A stretch of DNA of 64,000 nt. It comes from Aureimonas flava (lineage in GTDB: Bacteria > Pseudomonadota > Alphaproteobacteria > Rhizobiales > Rhizobiaceae). Positions 8,612 to 18,241 of this stretch are shown here, piece by piece; position 1 is the first letter of the stretch; each line of letters begins with the position of its first letter. A program made the translations under genes and the position numbers. The notes beneath the pieces are model-generated. The model did no database searches and was not told the origin of the DNA. It worked only from the letters and a program-made list of their open reading frames with translations. The stretch covers positions 1 through 64,000 of the forward strand of contig NZ_QYRN01000012.1 of assembly GCF_003583935.1 (NCBI RefSeq). Direction: 5' to 3'.

Positions 8612-9639
8612 CGCAGCGCCCCCAGCCATTCGGCGATGGCGCGCGTCTCGGCTTCCGGCAGGGTGGCGAAGGATGGCATCTGGACGCCCGGCTTCTCGTG
8701 TTCGGTGAGCGCGACGAAGCGCTGGATGGCGTCGACGGAGACGGGAAGGATGCCGGCCCCCAATGTTTCACGTGAGCCAAGGTGGGTGAGATCCGGCCCG
8801 ACGAGGCCGTCGGAGGGCGTGCCGCGCACTTGGTGGCAGGCGCCGCAGCCGTTGCGCTCGAAGGCCGCGCGGCCGGGATGGTCGAGCACGGCGGCGGGCG
8901 CGCGTTCGGCCGCGACGTGGGCGGCGAACTCGGCCTCGGACACCACCCGCACCACGAATCGCATCTGGGCGTGGGCGTCGCCGCAGAATTCGGCGCAGAT
9001 GCCGTGGAACGTGCCGGTGCGCGTCGGCTCCAGCACGAGGCGCGTGACGCGGCCGGGGATCGCGTCGACCTTGCCCGCGATGTTGGGCACCCAGAAGGAA
9101 TGGATCACGTCGGGGCTGGAGAGGAGGATCTCGGACCGCCGGCCGACCGGCAGCCACAGCTCGTTGGCCGAAGGCACGCCCTCGCCCGACAGGGCCTTGG
9201 CGACGCCCGGCGTGTCGGGCGCGTCGTAGTGGACGCGCCACCAGAACCGCTCCGCCGACACGGCGATGCGCGGCCCGTCGGCGGGCGCGCGGAACCCCGG
9301 CATCATCTGGAGGCCGAACGCGAGCAGTCCGGTGAGCACCACCACCGGGAAGGCGACGCCGCCCCAGACGATCAGCCGCGTTCCGGCGCGCTCGCTATGG
9401 GCCTTGGGATGCGCCTTGGTGGCATAGACCGAAAGGCCCATCACGAAGAGCCAGATCAGCGCCGCCCCGCCCAGCATCCACCAGAACAGGTGGAGCACCT
9501 CCGCCGCCTCCGTCCCCGCCGGATCGAAGGTCGACTGCGGCCCCCGGCAGGCGGCGAGCGCGAACACGGCACCCGAGGCGGCGGCAAGGTGCACGGCGCG
9601 ACGGGCGTTGCGATGCGACGGATTCAGAACGGCCCCCAT
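8608..9639 (-). CDS. coxB: Cytochrome c oxidase subunit II with fused cytochrome c domain (caa3 type)
   Basis: 343 residues. A lipobox-like signal ends at Cys31 (FALAAC), two transmembrane helices follow (about 48-70 and 88-110), then a cupredoxin domain with CuA ligands His180, Cys215, Glu217, Cys219, His223 and Met226. The C-terminal domain has a CGACH haem site (Cys265, Cys268, His269) with Met321 as likely sixth ligand, so electrons enter through a tethered cytochrome c. It accepts electrons in the periplasm and delivers them to subunit I. First gene of a five-gene operon ending at 3761. No haem A synthase or Cox11 gene is in the cluster, so these must be supplied from elsewhere. Confidence 0.93.
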   Translation of the reverse strand: MGAVLNPSHRNARRAVHLAAASGAVFALAACRGPQSTFDPAGTEAAEVLHLFWWMLGGAALIWLFVMGLSVYATKAHPKAHSERAGTRLIVWGGVAFPVVVLTGLLAFGLQMMPGFRAPADGPRIAVSAERFWWRVHYDAPDTPGVAKALSGEGVPSANELWLPVGRRSEILLSSPDVIHSFWVPNIAGKVDAIPGRVTRLVLEPTRTGTFHGICAEFCGDAHAQMRFVVRVVSEAEFAAHVAAERAPAAVLDHPGRAAFERNGCGACHQVRGTPSDGLVGPDLTHLGSRETLGAGILPVSVDAIQRFVALTEHEKPGVQMPSFATLPEAETRAIAEWLGALR

Positions 9640-9798
9640 GCTCCGGACCGACGAGGCGCCCCCGCGCCGCGATCCCTGCCACGAAAACCTATGGCGCGCG
9701 CCCGGTTCGGCCAGGGCGCGGCGTGCGGCCGGGCCTGCCGAGCCGCCGAGGCCGGCGGGTCCGCCCGTCGGCCTCGAACGTCGGTGGGAGGCGCCGGC

Positions 9799-9987
9799 TC
9801 AGTGCCGCGTCTCGGCCTCGTGGCGTCCGCCGGCATGGTCGTGGTCGGCGGGACGGGCGTTCAGGCCCTGCGTCCAGCCTTCCATCCATTCGGTGCGGAG
9901 CGTCGAGCCGACCGGATACTCGCAGGCCGACTTCGGCACGTTGTTCTGGAACGCCAGCTTGCCCTGCTGGAATGCATCGGTTGCCAT
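9799..9987 (-). CDS. Small Rmf/CrpP-like protein
   Basis: 62 residues with the pattern GKLAFQNNVPKSACEYPVGS followed by LRTEWMEGWTQG, which matches the short ribosome-modulation-factor-like fold (a Gly-rich helix, Cys-x-Tyr-Pro, then Trp-x-x-Gly-Trp). Rmf binds 30S ribosomes and promotes hibernation in stationary phase; CrpP-like relatives have been linked to quinolone tolerance. Which role applies here is not shown. The C-terminus is His-rich. A ribosome site (ACAGGAG) precedes the ATG and an EcfG-type general-stress promoter lies 36-61 bases upstream, consistent with a stress/stationary protein. Confidence 0.7.
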   Translation of the reverse strand: MATDAFQQGKLAFQNNVPKSACEYPVGSTLRTEWMEGWTQGLNARPADHDHAGGRHEAETRH

Positions 9988-10022
9988 GGGTCTCGGCTCC
10001 TGTCCGGTTGCATATCCGGAAC

Positions 10023-10048
10023 AACGGACCGGCCGCAGCTCCCGTTCC
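10023..10048 (-). promoter_or_regulatory. EcfG-type general stress promoter of the Rmf-like gene
   Basis: On the minus strand GGAAC (10048-10044), exactly 17 bases, then CGTT (10026-10023). This is the full alphaproteobacterial EcfG (sigma-EcfG/T) consensus. The predicted RNA start is near 10015, leaving about 28 bases before the ATG at 9987. Confidence 0.65.
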
Positions 10049-10069
10049 CTGCGCGCCGGGGCGCCCCGG

Positions 10070-10339
10070 TCAGATCCGCAGGCCGGTGCCGAGCCCCATG
10101 GAGGCCAGGATCATCGCCGGGTCGGCCTCCGTGTCCACCACGGGAATGCCGAGCCCGTCGCGCACCGCCATCACCGCGATCTCCGCGTCCACCGTATCGG
10201 GCACGTCGAAGATCCGCACGCTCTCGGACGCCAGATCGTCCTGGTCGCGGCAGCGTCGCGCATGGCTCCGTGCGTCCACCACGGAGCGGAAGGCCTGGAA
10301 CTTGCGAACGTCCTCGTAGTCCATGCGAACAACGAACAT
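10070..10339 (-). CDS. Hypothetical protein, 89 residues
   Basis: The protein begins MFVVRMDYEDVRKFQAFRSV and is acidic and soluble, with no signal or membrane segment. I do not recognise the family. The start at 10339 is supported by a GGAGG ribosome site eight bases upstream; the longer in-frame extension runs into the region upstream of lutA and has no such site. It stands alone between the Rmf-like gene (same strand) and the divergent lutABC operon. Its likely promoter (TTGGCG-N16-TTTAAC) suggests housekeeping transcription. The DxE-rich C-terminal half (VDTEADPAMIL) offers no functional clue. Confidence 0.65.
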   Translation of the reverse strand: MFVVRMDYEDVRKFQAFRSVVDARSHARRCRDQDDLASESVRIFDVPDTVDAEIAVMAVRDGLGIPVVDTEADPAMILASMGLGTGLRI

Positions 10340-10369
10340 TTTTTGGGCCTCCGTTGCTGGTGAGGAAAA

Positions 10370-10397
10370 GTTAAACACGGCTTTCCCGGATCGCCAA
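10370..10397 (-). promoter_or_regulatory. Possible sigma-70-like promoter of the 89-residue gene
   Basis: TTGGCG (10397-10392), 16-base spacer, TTTAAC (10375-10370) on the minus strand, in a small AT-rich patch 31-58 bases before the start codon. Confidence 0.4.
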
Positions 10398-10508
10398 GCG
10401 AAACTCTCGTGACGCTGCCGGACGGTGCGGGCGGGGCCATGACGGCTTGCACCCGGCGGCCGGGACCGCCACAAGCGAACGGGGAGCGGCCAAGCAACGG
10501 GTGAGGAC

Positions 10509-11324
10509 ATGAGCGAGCAACCAGCCTCCGGGGCATTCCCGGCGCATTCCGGCGTCCCGCCGCGCGTCGCACTGTTCGTCACCTGCCTCGTCAACGTCGT
10601 GCGCCCGGCGGTCGCCGAGGCGACGCGCGAGCTTCTGGAGGCGGCCGGCTGCCGGGTCGAGGTGCCGCTCGCGCAGACCTGCTGCGGCCAGCCGGCCTTC
10701 AACTCGGGCGACGAGGCGGACGGGCGGGCCATGGCGCGCCACCAGATCGGCGTCCTGGAAGGCTTCGACTACGTGGTCGCGCCGTCCGGCTCCTGCGTCG
10801 GCACGATCCGCCACGCCTACCCGGAAGCCTTCGCCGACGACCCCGAATGGGGCCCGCGCGCCGAGCGGCTGGCCGCCCGCGCCTTCGAGATCACCGGCTT
10901 CCTGGTCGACGTCCTCGGCTTCCGGCCCGCGCCGGCGCCCCATGCGGGCACGGCGACCTACCACGACACCTGCTCCGGCCTGCGCGAGCTCGGCATCCAC
11001 GACCAGCCGCGCCGGCTGATCGGCGCCGTGGAGGGGCTGGACCTCGTGCCGCTGCCCGACGCCAACGTCTGCTGCGGCTTCGGCGGCACGTTCTGCGTGA
11101 AGTATCCGGCGATCTCCAACGCGGTGGTGGACGAGAAGGCGCGCGCCGTGGAGGGCACGGGCGCGGACATCCTCCTCGGCGGCGACCTCGGATGCCTGAT
11201 GAACATGGCCGGCCGCCTCGGGCGGCGCGGCTCGCGGGTGCGCGTGTTCCACACCGTCGAGGCGCTGACGGGCCGCCTCGGCACGCCGGCGATCGGGCGC
11301 GGCGAAACGGGAGACGGCCGATGA
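10509..11324 (+). CDS. lutA: L-lactate utilisation protein A, (Fe-S)-binding CCG protein
   Basis: 271 residues with two cysteine-rich CCG domains: AQTCCGQPAFNSG near residue 56 and the second motif DTCSG...NVCCGFGGTFCVKYP near 155-200. Such domains bind Fe-S centres in LutA/GlcF/heterodisulfide reductase proteins. LutABC oxidises L-lactate to pyruvate and passes electrons to the respiratory chain. Length is about 30 residues longer than the Bacillus protein because of a short N-terminal tail. The ATG has GGTGAGGAC in front. The stop overlaps the lutB start (ATGA). No lctP permease or LutR regulator is adjacent. Confidence 0.93.
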   Translation: MSEQPASGAFPAHSGVPPRVALFVTCLVNVVRPAVAEATRELLEAAGCRVEVPLAQTCCGQPAFNSGDEADGRAMARHQIGVLEGFDYVVAPSGSCVGTIRHAYPEAFADDPEWGPRAERLAARAFEITGFLVDVLGFRPAPAPHAGTATYHDTCSGLRELGIHDQPRRLIGAVEGLDLVPLPDANVCCGFGGTFCVKYPAISNAVVDEKARAVEGTGADILLGGDLGCLMNMAGRLGRRGSRVRVFHTVEALTGRLGTPAIGRGETGDGR

Positions 11325-12775
11325 GCCTCGCCCGACCCCAGGCCGGCGGCGCCGGGCCCGACTTCAACGCCCGCACCGCGGACGCCTTGGCCGACGAATG
11401 GCTCAAGGTCGCGATCGACCGCACCACCGGCACCGCGCGCACCAAGCGCGCGGCGATCGTGGGGCAATGGCCGGACTTCGGGGTCGCCCGCGAACGGGGC
11501 CGCGCCATCAAGGACCACGTGGTCGCCCATCTCGGGCACTATCTCGCCGAGTTCGAGCGCAACGCCACGGCGAACGGCGCGGTGGTCCACTACGCCGCCA
11601 CGGCGGACGAGGCCTGCCGCATCGTGGTGGACCTGTGCCGGCGGGCGGGCGCGCGGAGCGCGACGCGCTCCAAGTCGATGCTGGGCGAGGAGATCGGCCT
11701 GCCGCACGCGCTGGAGGAGGCCGGCATCGAGCGGGTGGAGACGGACCTTGCCGAGCACATCGTCCAGCTCGCGGGCGAGCGGCCGAGCCACATCATCTGG
11801 CCGGCCATGCACAAGACGCGCGAGCAGATCTCGGAGCTGTTCAGGCACGCCCACGCCGACCCGCACCGCGAGGAGACGCCCGAAGCCATGGCGGCGTCCG
11901 CCCGGCGGCACCTTCGCCGGCGCTTCATGGCGGCCGAGGTCGGCATCTCGGGCGCCAACTTCCTGGTCGCCGACACCGGCTCGGTCTGCACCGTGACCAA
12001 CGAGGGCAACGCGGAGATGACCACCACGCCGCCGCGCGTCCACATCGTGACGGCGGGCATCGAGAAGCTGGTGCCGACCATGGGCCACGCGGCGATGATG
12101 CTGCGCCTCCTGGTGCGCTCGGCGACCGGGGCGGCCTTGACGCAGTACACGACCTTCCACACCGGCCCGAAGCGGCCCGGCGACCTCGACGGGCCCGACG
12201 AGATGCACATCGTGCTGGTCGACAACGGGCGCACGCGCATGCTCGCCGACGCGTCGCTGCGCGACATGCTGCGCTGCATCCGCTGCGGCGCCTGCATGAA
12301 CCACTGCCCGGTGTTCAACCAGATCGGCGGCCATGCCTACGGCGGCACCTATCCCGGCCCGATGGGCGCCGTGCTCACCCCCGTGTTCGACGGGCTCACG
12401 CAGAAGACGCGCGACCTCGCCCATGCCTGCACGCTGAACGGGCGCTGCCGCGAGGTCTGTCCGGTGGACATTCCGCTGCCCACCCTGATCCGGGGCTGGC
12501 GGGAGCGGAGCTGGCGCGAGGGTCTGGAGCCCACCTCGATGCGCTCGGGGCTGCGGCTGTTCGCCTTCGTCGCCGCGCGGCCGAGGCTCTACCGCCTCGG
12601 CACGGGGCTCGCCGCCCGCGCCCTGCGGCTCCTCGGCGGCCGGCGCGGGGCGATCACGCGGCTGCCCGGTCTCGCCGGCGCCTGGACCCTGCATCGCGAC
12701 ATGCCCGCCCCCCCGCCCGGACCGACCTTCCTCCAGGCCGAGGCGGCGCGCCGGGCGCGCGAGGCGCGGACATGA
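11321..12775 (+). CDS. lutB: L-lactate utilisation protein B, iron-sulfur protein
   Basis: 484 residues. The N-terminal LUD-type domain (about 60-300) includes SKSMLGEEIGL and the GANFLVADTGSVCTVTNEGN segment. The C-terminal ferredoxin domain has Cys319-x2-Cys322-x2-Cys325-x3-Cys329 and a second group Cys370, Cys376, Cys380 (CTLNGRCREVCPV), as expected for two [4Fe-4S] clusters (the second group shows three cysteines plus others nearby, as in LutB homologues). Central electron-carrying subunit of the L-lactate-oxidising LutABC complex. Start overlaps lutA and stop overlaps lutC (both ATGA), so the three are made stoichiometrically. Confidence 0.94.
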   Translation: MSLARPQAGGAGPDFNARTADALADEWLKVAIDRTTGTARTKRAAIVGQWPDFGVARERGRAIKDHVVAHLGHYLAEFERNATANGAVVHYAATADEACRIVVDLCRRAGARSATRSKSMLGEEIGLPHALEEAGIERVETDLAEHIVQLAGERPSHIIWPAMHKTREQISELFRHAHADPHREETPEAMAASARRHLRRRFMAAEVGISGANFLVADTGSVCTVTNEGNAEMTTTPPRVHIVTAGIEKLVPTMGHAAMMLRLLVRSATGAALTQYTTFHTGPKRPGDLDGPDEMHIVLVDNGRTRMLADASLRDMLRCIRCGACMNHCPVFNQIGGHAYGGTYPGPMGAVLTPVFDGLTQKTRDLAHACTLNGRCREVCPVDIPLPTLIRGWRERSWREGLEPTSMRSGLRLFAFVAARPRLYRLGTGLAARALRLLGGRRGAITRLPGLAGAWTLHRDMPAPPPGPTFLQAEAARRAREART

Positions 12776-13413
12776 GCGCGCGCGAGGCGATCTTCGCCGC
12801 GATCGGCCGCGCCCTCGGGAGCGCGAAGGACCCCGCCGACGTCCGAGCCGAGGCCGACGCGCTCCTCGCCGAGCCGGAGCGGGTGCGCCCGCGCCTGCCC
12901 GCGGGCGACGCGCTGACGCTGTTCGAGGCGGCGGTGAAGCGCCTGCCGCCCGGCGCCTCGTGCGAGCGCCTCGCGGGCTGGAACGAGCTGCCGGCCGCCT
13001 GTGCGCGGCACCTTGCCGCGCTCGCCCTCCCGCCGGCCCTGAAGCTCCAGCCCCTGCCCGAGCTCGAGGTTCTGGACTGGGCGGGCGCGGGCCTGGCACC
13101 GGGCGTCGAGGTGGACGACCGCGCCTCCCTGTCGGTGGCCGAACGGGGGGTCGCCGAAACCGCGAGCCTGGTGCTGCGCTCGGGGCCCCGCATGGCGATC
13201 CTCGACGCCTTCCTGCCGCTCCACCACATGGTGGCGCTGCGCGCGCGCGACGTGGTGGCCCATCTGGAGGACGCCGTGGCGGACGCCGATCTCGCGCGCT
13301 CGCGCAACCTCGTGATCGTGACGGGCCCGAGCGGCACCACCGACATCGAGGGCAGCCTCGTGATCGGCGTGCACGGGCCGGCGACGCTGCACGTGTTCCT
13401 GATCGCGGAGTGA
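12772..13413 (+). CDS. lutC: L-lactate utilisation protein C, LUD-domain protein
   Basis: 213 residues of the LUD (lactate utilisation) domain. The conserved VSVAERGVAETASLVL-like segment appears here as SLSVAERGVAETASLVL, followed by MAILDAFLPLHHMV and the C-terminal VTGPSGTTDIEGSLVIGVHGP signature. Third component of LutABC; the exact catalytic division of labour within the complex is not defined by sequence. ATG overlaps the lutB stop. A hairpin fills the 19-bp gap to the convergent response regulator gene. Confidence 0.93.
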   Translation: MSAREAIFAAIGRALGSAKDPADVRAEADALLAEPERVRPRLPAGDALTLFEAAVKRLPPGASCERLAGWNELPAACARHLAALALPPALKLQPLPELEVLDWAGAGLAPGVEVDDRASLSVAERGVAETASLVLRSGPRMAILDAFLPLHHMVALRARDVVAHLEDAVADADLARSRNLVIVTGPSGTTDIEGSLVIGVHGPATLHVFLIAE

Positions 13414-13433
13414 ACGCCCCGCCGGAGGGGCGT
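13414..13433. terminator. Hairpin between convergent lutC and response-regulator genes
   Basis: Perfect 7-bp stem (13414-13420 with 13427-13433) and 6-base loop, filling the whole gap between two convergent genes; no U-tract on either strand. Possible bidirectional transcription end. Confidence 0.4.
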
Positions 13434-13819
13434 CAGTCGGTCAGGCTCTCGATGGCCTCGGCAAGGTCGCGCGCCGAATAGGGCTTGCGCAGGACGCCCG
13501 TGCGCGGCGTGCCGAGCGTGGCAGGCGACAGGTCGTCGCCGTTTCCGGTGGCGAACAGAAGCGCGAGACCGGGCTGGAGGGCGCGCAGCTCCTGCGCCAG
13601 ATCGTCGCCGCGCATGTCGGGCAGCGACAGGTCGAGCACCGCCACGCGGCAGGCGCCCTCGTCCCGCAGCGCGCGCAAGGCCTCGCCGCCATTGGAGAAT
13701 TCCGACACGGCATAGCCGGCGTCCTCGATCCACTCGGCGGTGAGGGCCCGGATCATCGGATCGTCCTCGACCAGCATGACCTTGCCCTGCGCCGGCGTGG
13801 TGTGCTCGGAAACGGTCAT
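13433..13819 (-). CDS. Single-domain response regulator (receiver only)
   Basis: 128 residues forming one CheY-like receiver: acidic pair in [11 protein letters not shown], phospho-acceptor Asp in [13 protein letters not shown] (near residue 62), Thr/Ser switch in [10 protein letters not shown] and Lys in [11 protein letters not shown]. No output domain, so it acts by protein contact or as a phosphate sink. It is divergent from the LOV histidine kinase 98 bp away and is its most likely partner; FixK/CheY-like single receivers are common partners of HWE or LOV kinases. ATG at 13819 with GGAAGGG upstream is preferred over an in-frame ATG 12 codons earlier. Confidence 0.88.
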   Translation of the reverse strand: MTVSEHTTPAQGKVMLVEDDPMIRALTAEWIEDAGYAVSEFSNGGEALRALRDEGACRVAVLDLSLPDMRGDDLAQELRALQPGLALLFATGNGDDLSPATLGTPRTGVLRKPYSARDLAEAIESLTD

Positions 13820-13917
13820 CGCCGCCCTTCCCGTTCGCGCATCTCGAACCTTCATCGTCGGGAACCTTTATCAGAGCGGGCGCTTCCCGTCGCCCGCACC
13901 GCAGTCACAAGGCCTTC

Positions 13918-15546
<1,629 letters not shown>

Positions 15547-15613
15547 CCCGCCGACCCCGCCGACCCGCTCGGCGCGAAGGCGATTTCGCCCCGCCGGGAA
15601 ATGCTCTAAGCGC

Positions 15614-17020
15614 GTGCCCATGTGGCATCGACCGATCGAGGTTCCCTCCCTGCCCGAGGCGGCGGCGCGCCTGCGCGCGCTAAGTGGCCTCGCCTGGCTG
15701 GATTCGGCCCGTCCGCACCCGACGAACGGGCGCTGGTCGATCCTGGCCGCCGCGCCCTTCGCCCGGTTCGAGGCGGGTCTCGGCGGCGCCCGGCTGGCGG
15801 GCGCCCCGCTGGACGGTCCGCCCTTCGAGGCGCTGGACGCGCTCCTGGCGCGCCACCGCGTGGAGACGGGCGAGCGCGACCCGCCCTTCGCGGGGGGCCT
15901 TCTCGGCACGATCGACTTCGAGGCGGGCCATCTCCTGGAACGGCTCCGGCCGCCGGCCGGCTTCGATCCCCACCGCCCGCTTCTCGGCTTCGGCCTCTAC
16001 GACACCGCGCTCCTGTTCGACCACGCGAAAGGCTCGGCCCGGCTCGTGTCGGCCGGGTTCGGACCGGGGCTCGACGCCTCGGCATCCCCGTCCGCCCGCC
16101 GCGCGCGCGCGCAAAGCCGGCTGGACGCGTTCGAGGCGGCGCTGGCCCGGCCCGCAGACCCGCCGGCGCCGCGTCCCGCGACCGCGCCGCGCTGGATCTC
16201 CAGCCGCGACGCCGCGGCCTATGCGGCGGACGTCGACCGGGTCAAGGCGCTGATCCTCGACGGCGAGGTCTACCAGGCCAACCTGTCGCGCCGCCTGCGC
16301 GCCGCGCTGCCGCCGGGCTTCGACCCGTTCGCGCTCTACGGACGGCTGCGCGCGGTGAACCCCGCGCCCTTCGCCGCCTACGTGGAGGAGCCGCACCGCA
16401 CGCTTGCCTCCGCCTCGCCGGAGCTGTTCCTGCGCCTGCGCGGCCGGCGGGTGGAGACGCGCCCGATCAAGGGCACGATCCGGCGCACGCCGGACGAGGC
16501 GGGCGACCGCGCGGCCGCCGCCGCTCTCCTGGCGTCCGAAAAGGACCGTGCCGAGAACGTGATGATCGTGGACCTCCTGCGCAACGACCTGTCGCGGGTG
16601 TGCGAGACCGATTCCGTCGCGGTGCCCGAGCTCTGCGCGCTGGAATCCTATGCCGGGCTCCACCACCTCGTCTCCGCCGTCACCGGGCGCCTGAAGCCGG
16701 GTCTGGGCGTCGGCGCGCTGATCGCCGCCGCGTTTCCCGGCGGCTCCATCACCGGCGCGCCCAAGATCCGCGCCACCGACATCGTGGCCGCCGTCGAGGG
16801 GGCGCCGCGCGGCCTCTATTGCGGCTCGGTCGCCGCACTGTCGTTCTGCGGCGCGGCGGACCTGTCGATCGCCATCCGCACCCTGGAATTTGCGGGAGAC
16901 GCCGTGTCCTTCGGCACCGGCGGCGGCGTCACGATCCTGTCGGAGGGCGCTGCGGAATGGGAGGAGACCTGCACCAAGGCCGCCCGGATCCTGGCCGCCT
17001 TCGAGCCCCCCGCCGCATGA
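15614..17020 (+). CDS. pabB: Aminodeoxychorismate synthase component I
   Basis: 468 residues of the chorismate-binding family. Motifs seen: GEVYQANLSRR near residue 218, TRPIKGTIRR (lysine of PabB nucleophile motif), SEKDRAENVMIVDLLRNDLSRV and FPGGSITGAPK, then GGGVTILSEGAAEWEE with the Mg-binding Glu residues. It converts chorismate with ammonia to 4-amino-4-deoxychorismate for folate. The PIKGT lysine and the adjacent pabA distinguish it from anthranilate synthase TrpE. GTG at 15614 is used; an ATG two codons later (15620) is an equally good start, and neither has a strong ribosome site. No pabC lyase is present alongside. Confidence 0.9.
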   Translation: MPMWHRPIEVPSLPEAAARLRALSGLAWLDSARPHPTNGRWSILAAAPFARFEAGLGGARLAGAPLDGPPFEALDALLARHRVETGERDPPFAGGLLGTIDFEAGHLLERLRPPAGFDPHRPLLGFGLYDTALLFDHAKGSARLVSAGFGPGLDASASPSARRARAQSRLDAFEAALARPADPPAPRPATAPRWISSRDAAAYAADVDRVKALILDGEVYQANLSRRLRAALPPGFDPFALYGRLRAVNPAPFAAYVEEPHRTLASASPELFLRLRGRRVETRPIKGTIRRTPDEAGDRAAAAALLASEKDRAENVMIVDLLRNDLSRVCETDSVAVPELCALESYAGLHHLVSAVTGRLKPGLGVGALIAAAFPGGSITGAPKIRATDIVAAVEGAPRGLYCGSVAALSFCGAADLSIAIRTLEFAGDAVSFGTGGGVTILSEGAAEWEETCTKAARILAAFEPPAA

Positions 17021-17616
17021 TCCTCGTCCTCGACAACTACGACAGCTTCACCCACAACCTCGCCCGCTACCTCGAGCGGCTGGGCGGGCGGGTCGCCGTG
17101 GTGCGCAGCGACCGGATCGACCTGTCCGGCATCGCGGCGATGGCGCCCGCCGCGCTGGTCCTGTCGCCCGGCCCGTGCGGCCCGGCCGAGGCCGGCGTCT
17201 GCCTCGCGGCGGTGTCGGCGCTGTCGGGGCAGGTGCCGATCCTCGGCGTCTGCCTCGGGCACCAGGTGATCGGGGCGGCGTTCGGCGGCCGCGTCGAGCG
17301 CGCGCGCGAGCCGATGCACGGGCGGGCCTCGCCGCTCGCGCACGGGGGCGCGGGTCTCTTCGCCGGCCTGCCGGACCCGCTTCCGGCCGGGCGCTACCAT
17401 TCGCTGGTGGTGCGCGAGACCGCGGCGATGGCGCGCCATCTCGCGGTGGACGCACGCTCTCCGGCCGGCGAGGTCATGGCGCTGCGGCATCGCCGCGACC
17501 CGACCTTCGGCATCCAGTTCCATCCCGAATCCGTCCTGACCCCGGACGGCGACCGGCTGCTCGCCCGCTTCCTGGCGCTGGCGGCGGACTGGCGCGCGGC
17601 TCAGGCGGGAAGCTGA
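17017..17616 (+). CDS. pabA: Aminodeoxychorismate synthase glutamine amidotransferase component
   Basis: 199-residue class I glutamine amidotransferase. Starts MILVLDNYDSFTHNLARYL; oxyanion motif SPGPCGP; nucleophile Cys near residue 79 in GVCLGHQVIG; His and Glu of the triad in FGIQFHPESVLT. It hydrolyses glutamine and channels ammonia to PabB. ATG overlaps the pabB stop by 4 bp. The last 16 bp overlap the end of the convergent gene at 17601. It could serve TrpE as well (amphibolic PabA/TrpG), but linkage favours folate. Confidence 0.92.
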   Translation: MILVLDNYDSFTHNLARYLERLGGRVAVVRSDRIDLSGIAAMAPAALVLSPGPCGPAEAGVCLAAVSALSGQVPILGVCLGHQVIGAAFGGRVERAREPMHGRASPLAHGGAGLFAGLPDPLPAGRYHSLVVRETAAMARHLAVDARSPAGEVMALRHRRDPTFGIQFHPESVLTPDGDRLLARFLALAADWRAAQAGS

Positions 17617-17840
17617 CGCCCCAGACGGCGCCCGGCGGCCGTGAGGCGGAACCAGCACGTGTCGCGCCAGCCGAGCGCCACGGACACGAGGCCGAGCGCG
17701 TGGAGCTCCAGGCAGCGGCGCAGCTCGTCGGTGGCGAGATCGCCGGTGTGGAGCCCCACGCTGTCGCGCGCCGGCCCGTCGTCGAGGCGGCGAAGCATGT
17801 CGCCTTGGGCCGGGGTGATCTCGTTCGGACGTAACCTCAT
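17601..17840 (-). CDS. Hypothetical small protein, possible winged helix
   Basis: 79 residues. The C-terminal part (ELRRCLELHALGLVSV ... WFRLTAAGRRLG) resembles the second half of a winged-helix domain (recognition helix, wing, then the LTxxGxxL element of MarR/PadR-like folds), but no family can be named. A strong GGAGGAGG ribosome site precedes the ATG at 17840. Stop lies inside the end of pabA on the other strand (16-bp tail-to-tail overlap). Monocistronic, divergent from the small disordered-protein genes at 18004. Confidence 0.65.
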   Translation of the reverse strand: MRLRPNEITPAQGDMLRRLDDGPARDSVGLHTGDLATDELRRCLELHALGLVSVALGWRDTCWFRLTAAGRRLGRQLPA

Positions 17841-17944
17841 GGACGGCCTCCTCCCGGCGTGTCGTGCGGATGCCGGAAGCGCAGCGTTCCAGCCGGGGCT
17901 TGCGCGAACGTGGGGCCGCACTGCGATCGGGCCGCCTCCCGCCG

Positions 17945-17970
17945 GGAACCACGACCCGCCCCGCCGCGTC
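17945..17970 (+). promoter_or_regulatory. Near-consensus EcfG-type promoter before the small-protein pair
   Basis: GGAAC (17945-17949), 17-base spacer, CGTC (17967-17970), one base off the CGTT -10. Located 34 bases upstream of the first of two small genes. Confidence 0.35.
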
Positions 17971-18003
17971 CTTCCCGGGAGGACCATGCGCAGGGAGGCA
18001 TCC

Positions 18004-18201
18004 ATGAGCGAGAACCGCCAGGTCGCGAGCGAATCCGAGGGCAAGCCGGAAGCTGCGTCCCGCCAGACGCCGAGCGAGGCGGACCGCACGCCCGCCGCCG
18101 GCCCGCATGCCAGGCCCGAGCTCACCAACCCCGATGCAACGCCCGGCGCCGGCAGCCTGCCCGAGCCGGGCGAGACGGGCGACGACGCCGGTGCCGGCTG
18201 A
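18004..18201 (+). CDS. Small disordered hydrophilic protein
   Basis: 65 residues, MSENRQVASESEGKPEAASR onward, rich in Glu, Ala, Pro, Gly and Ser with no hydrophobic core; predicted intrinsically disordered. No family recognised. A clean GGGAGG ribosome site six bases before the ATG supports translation; an earlier in-frame ATG at 17986 lies upstream of that site. It precedes another small acidic gene by 40 bp and probably shares its transcript. A near-EcfG promoter upstream suggests stress expression (inference). Confidence 0.55.
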   Translation: MSENRQVASESEGKPEAASRQTPSEADRTPAAGPHARPELTNPDATPGAGSLPEPGETGDDAGAG

Positions 18202-18241
18202 GCGCTCGCCCCGCCCCATCCATCACGCCAACGGAGGCCCC

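Noticed and set aside
6119-9229. A 1036-codon open frame on the plus strand opposite the cox genes
   Set aside because: Composition is Arg/His/Glu-rich noise typical of the reverse strand of GC-rich genes; the minus strand carries clear oxidase subunits with all metal ligands.
15614-17616. trpE-trpG (anthranilate synthase) instead of pabB-pabA
   Set aside because: The PIKGT lysine motif and lack of the TrpE-specific N-terminal Leu-Leu-Glu-Ser tryptophan-binding region favour aminodeoxychorismate synthase.
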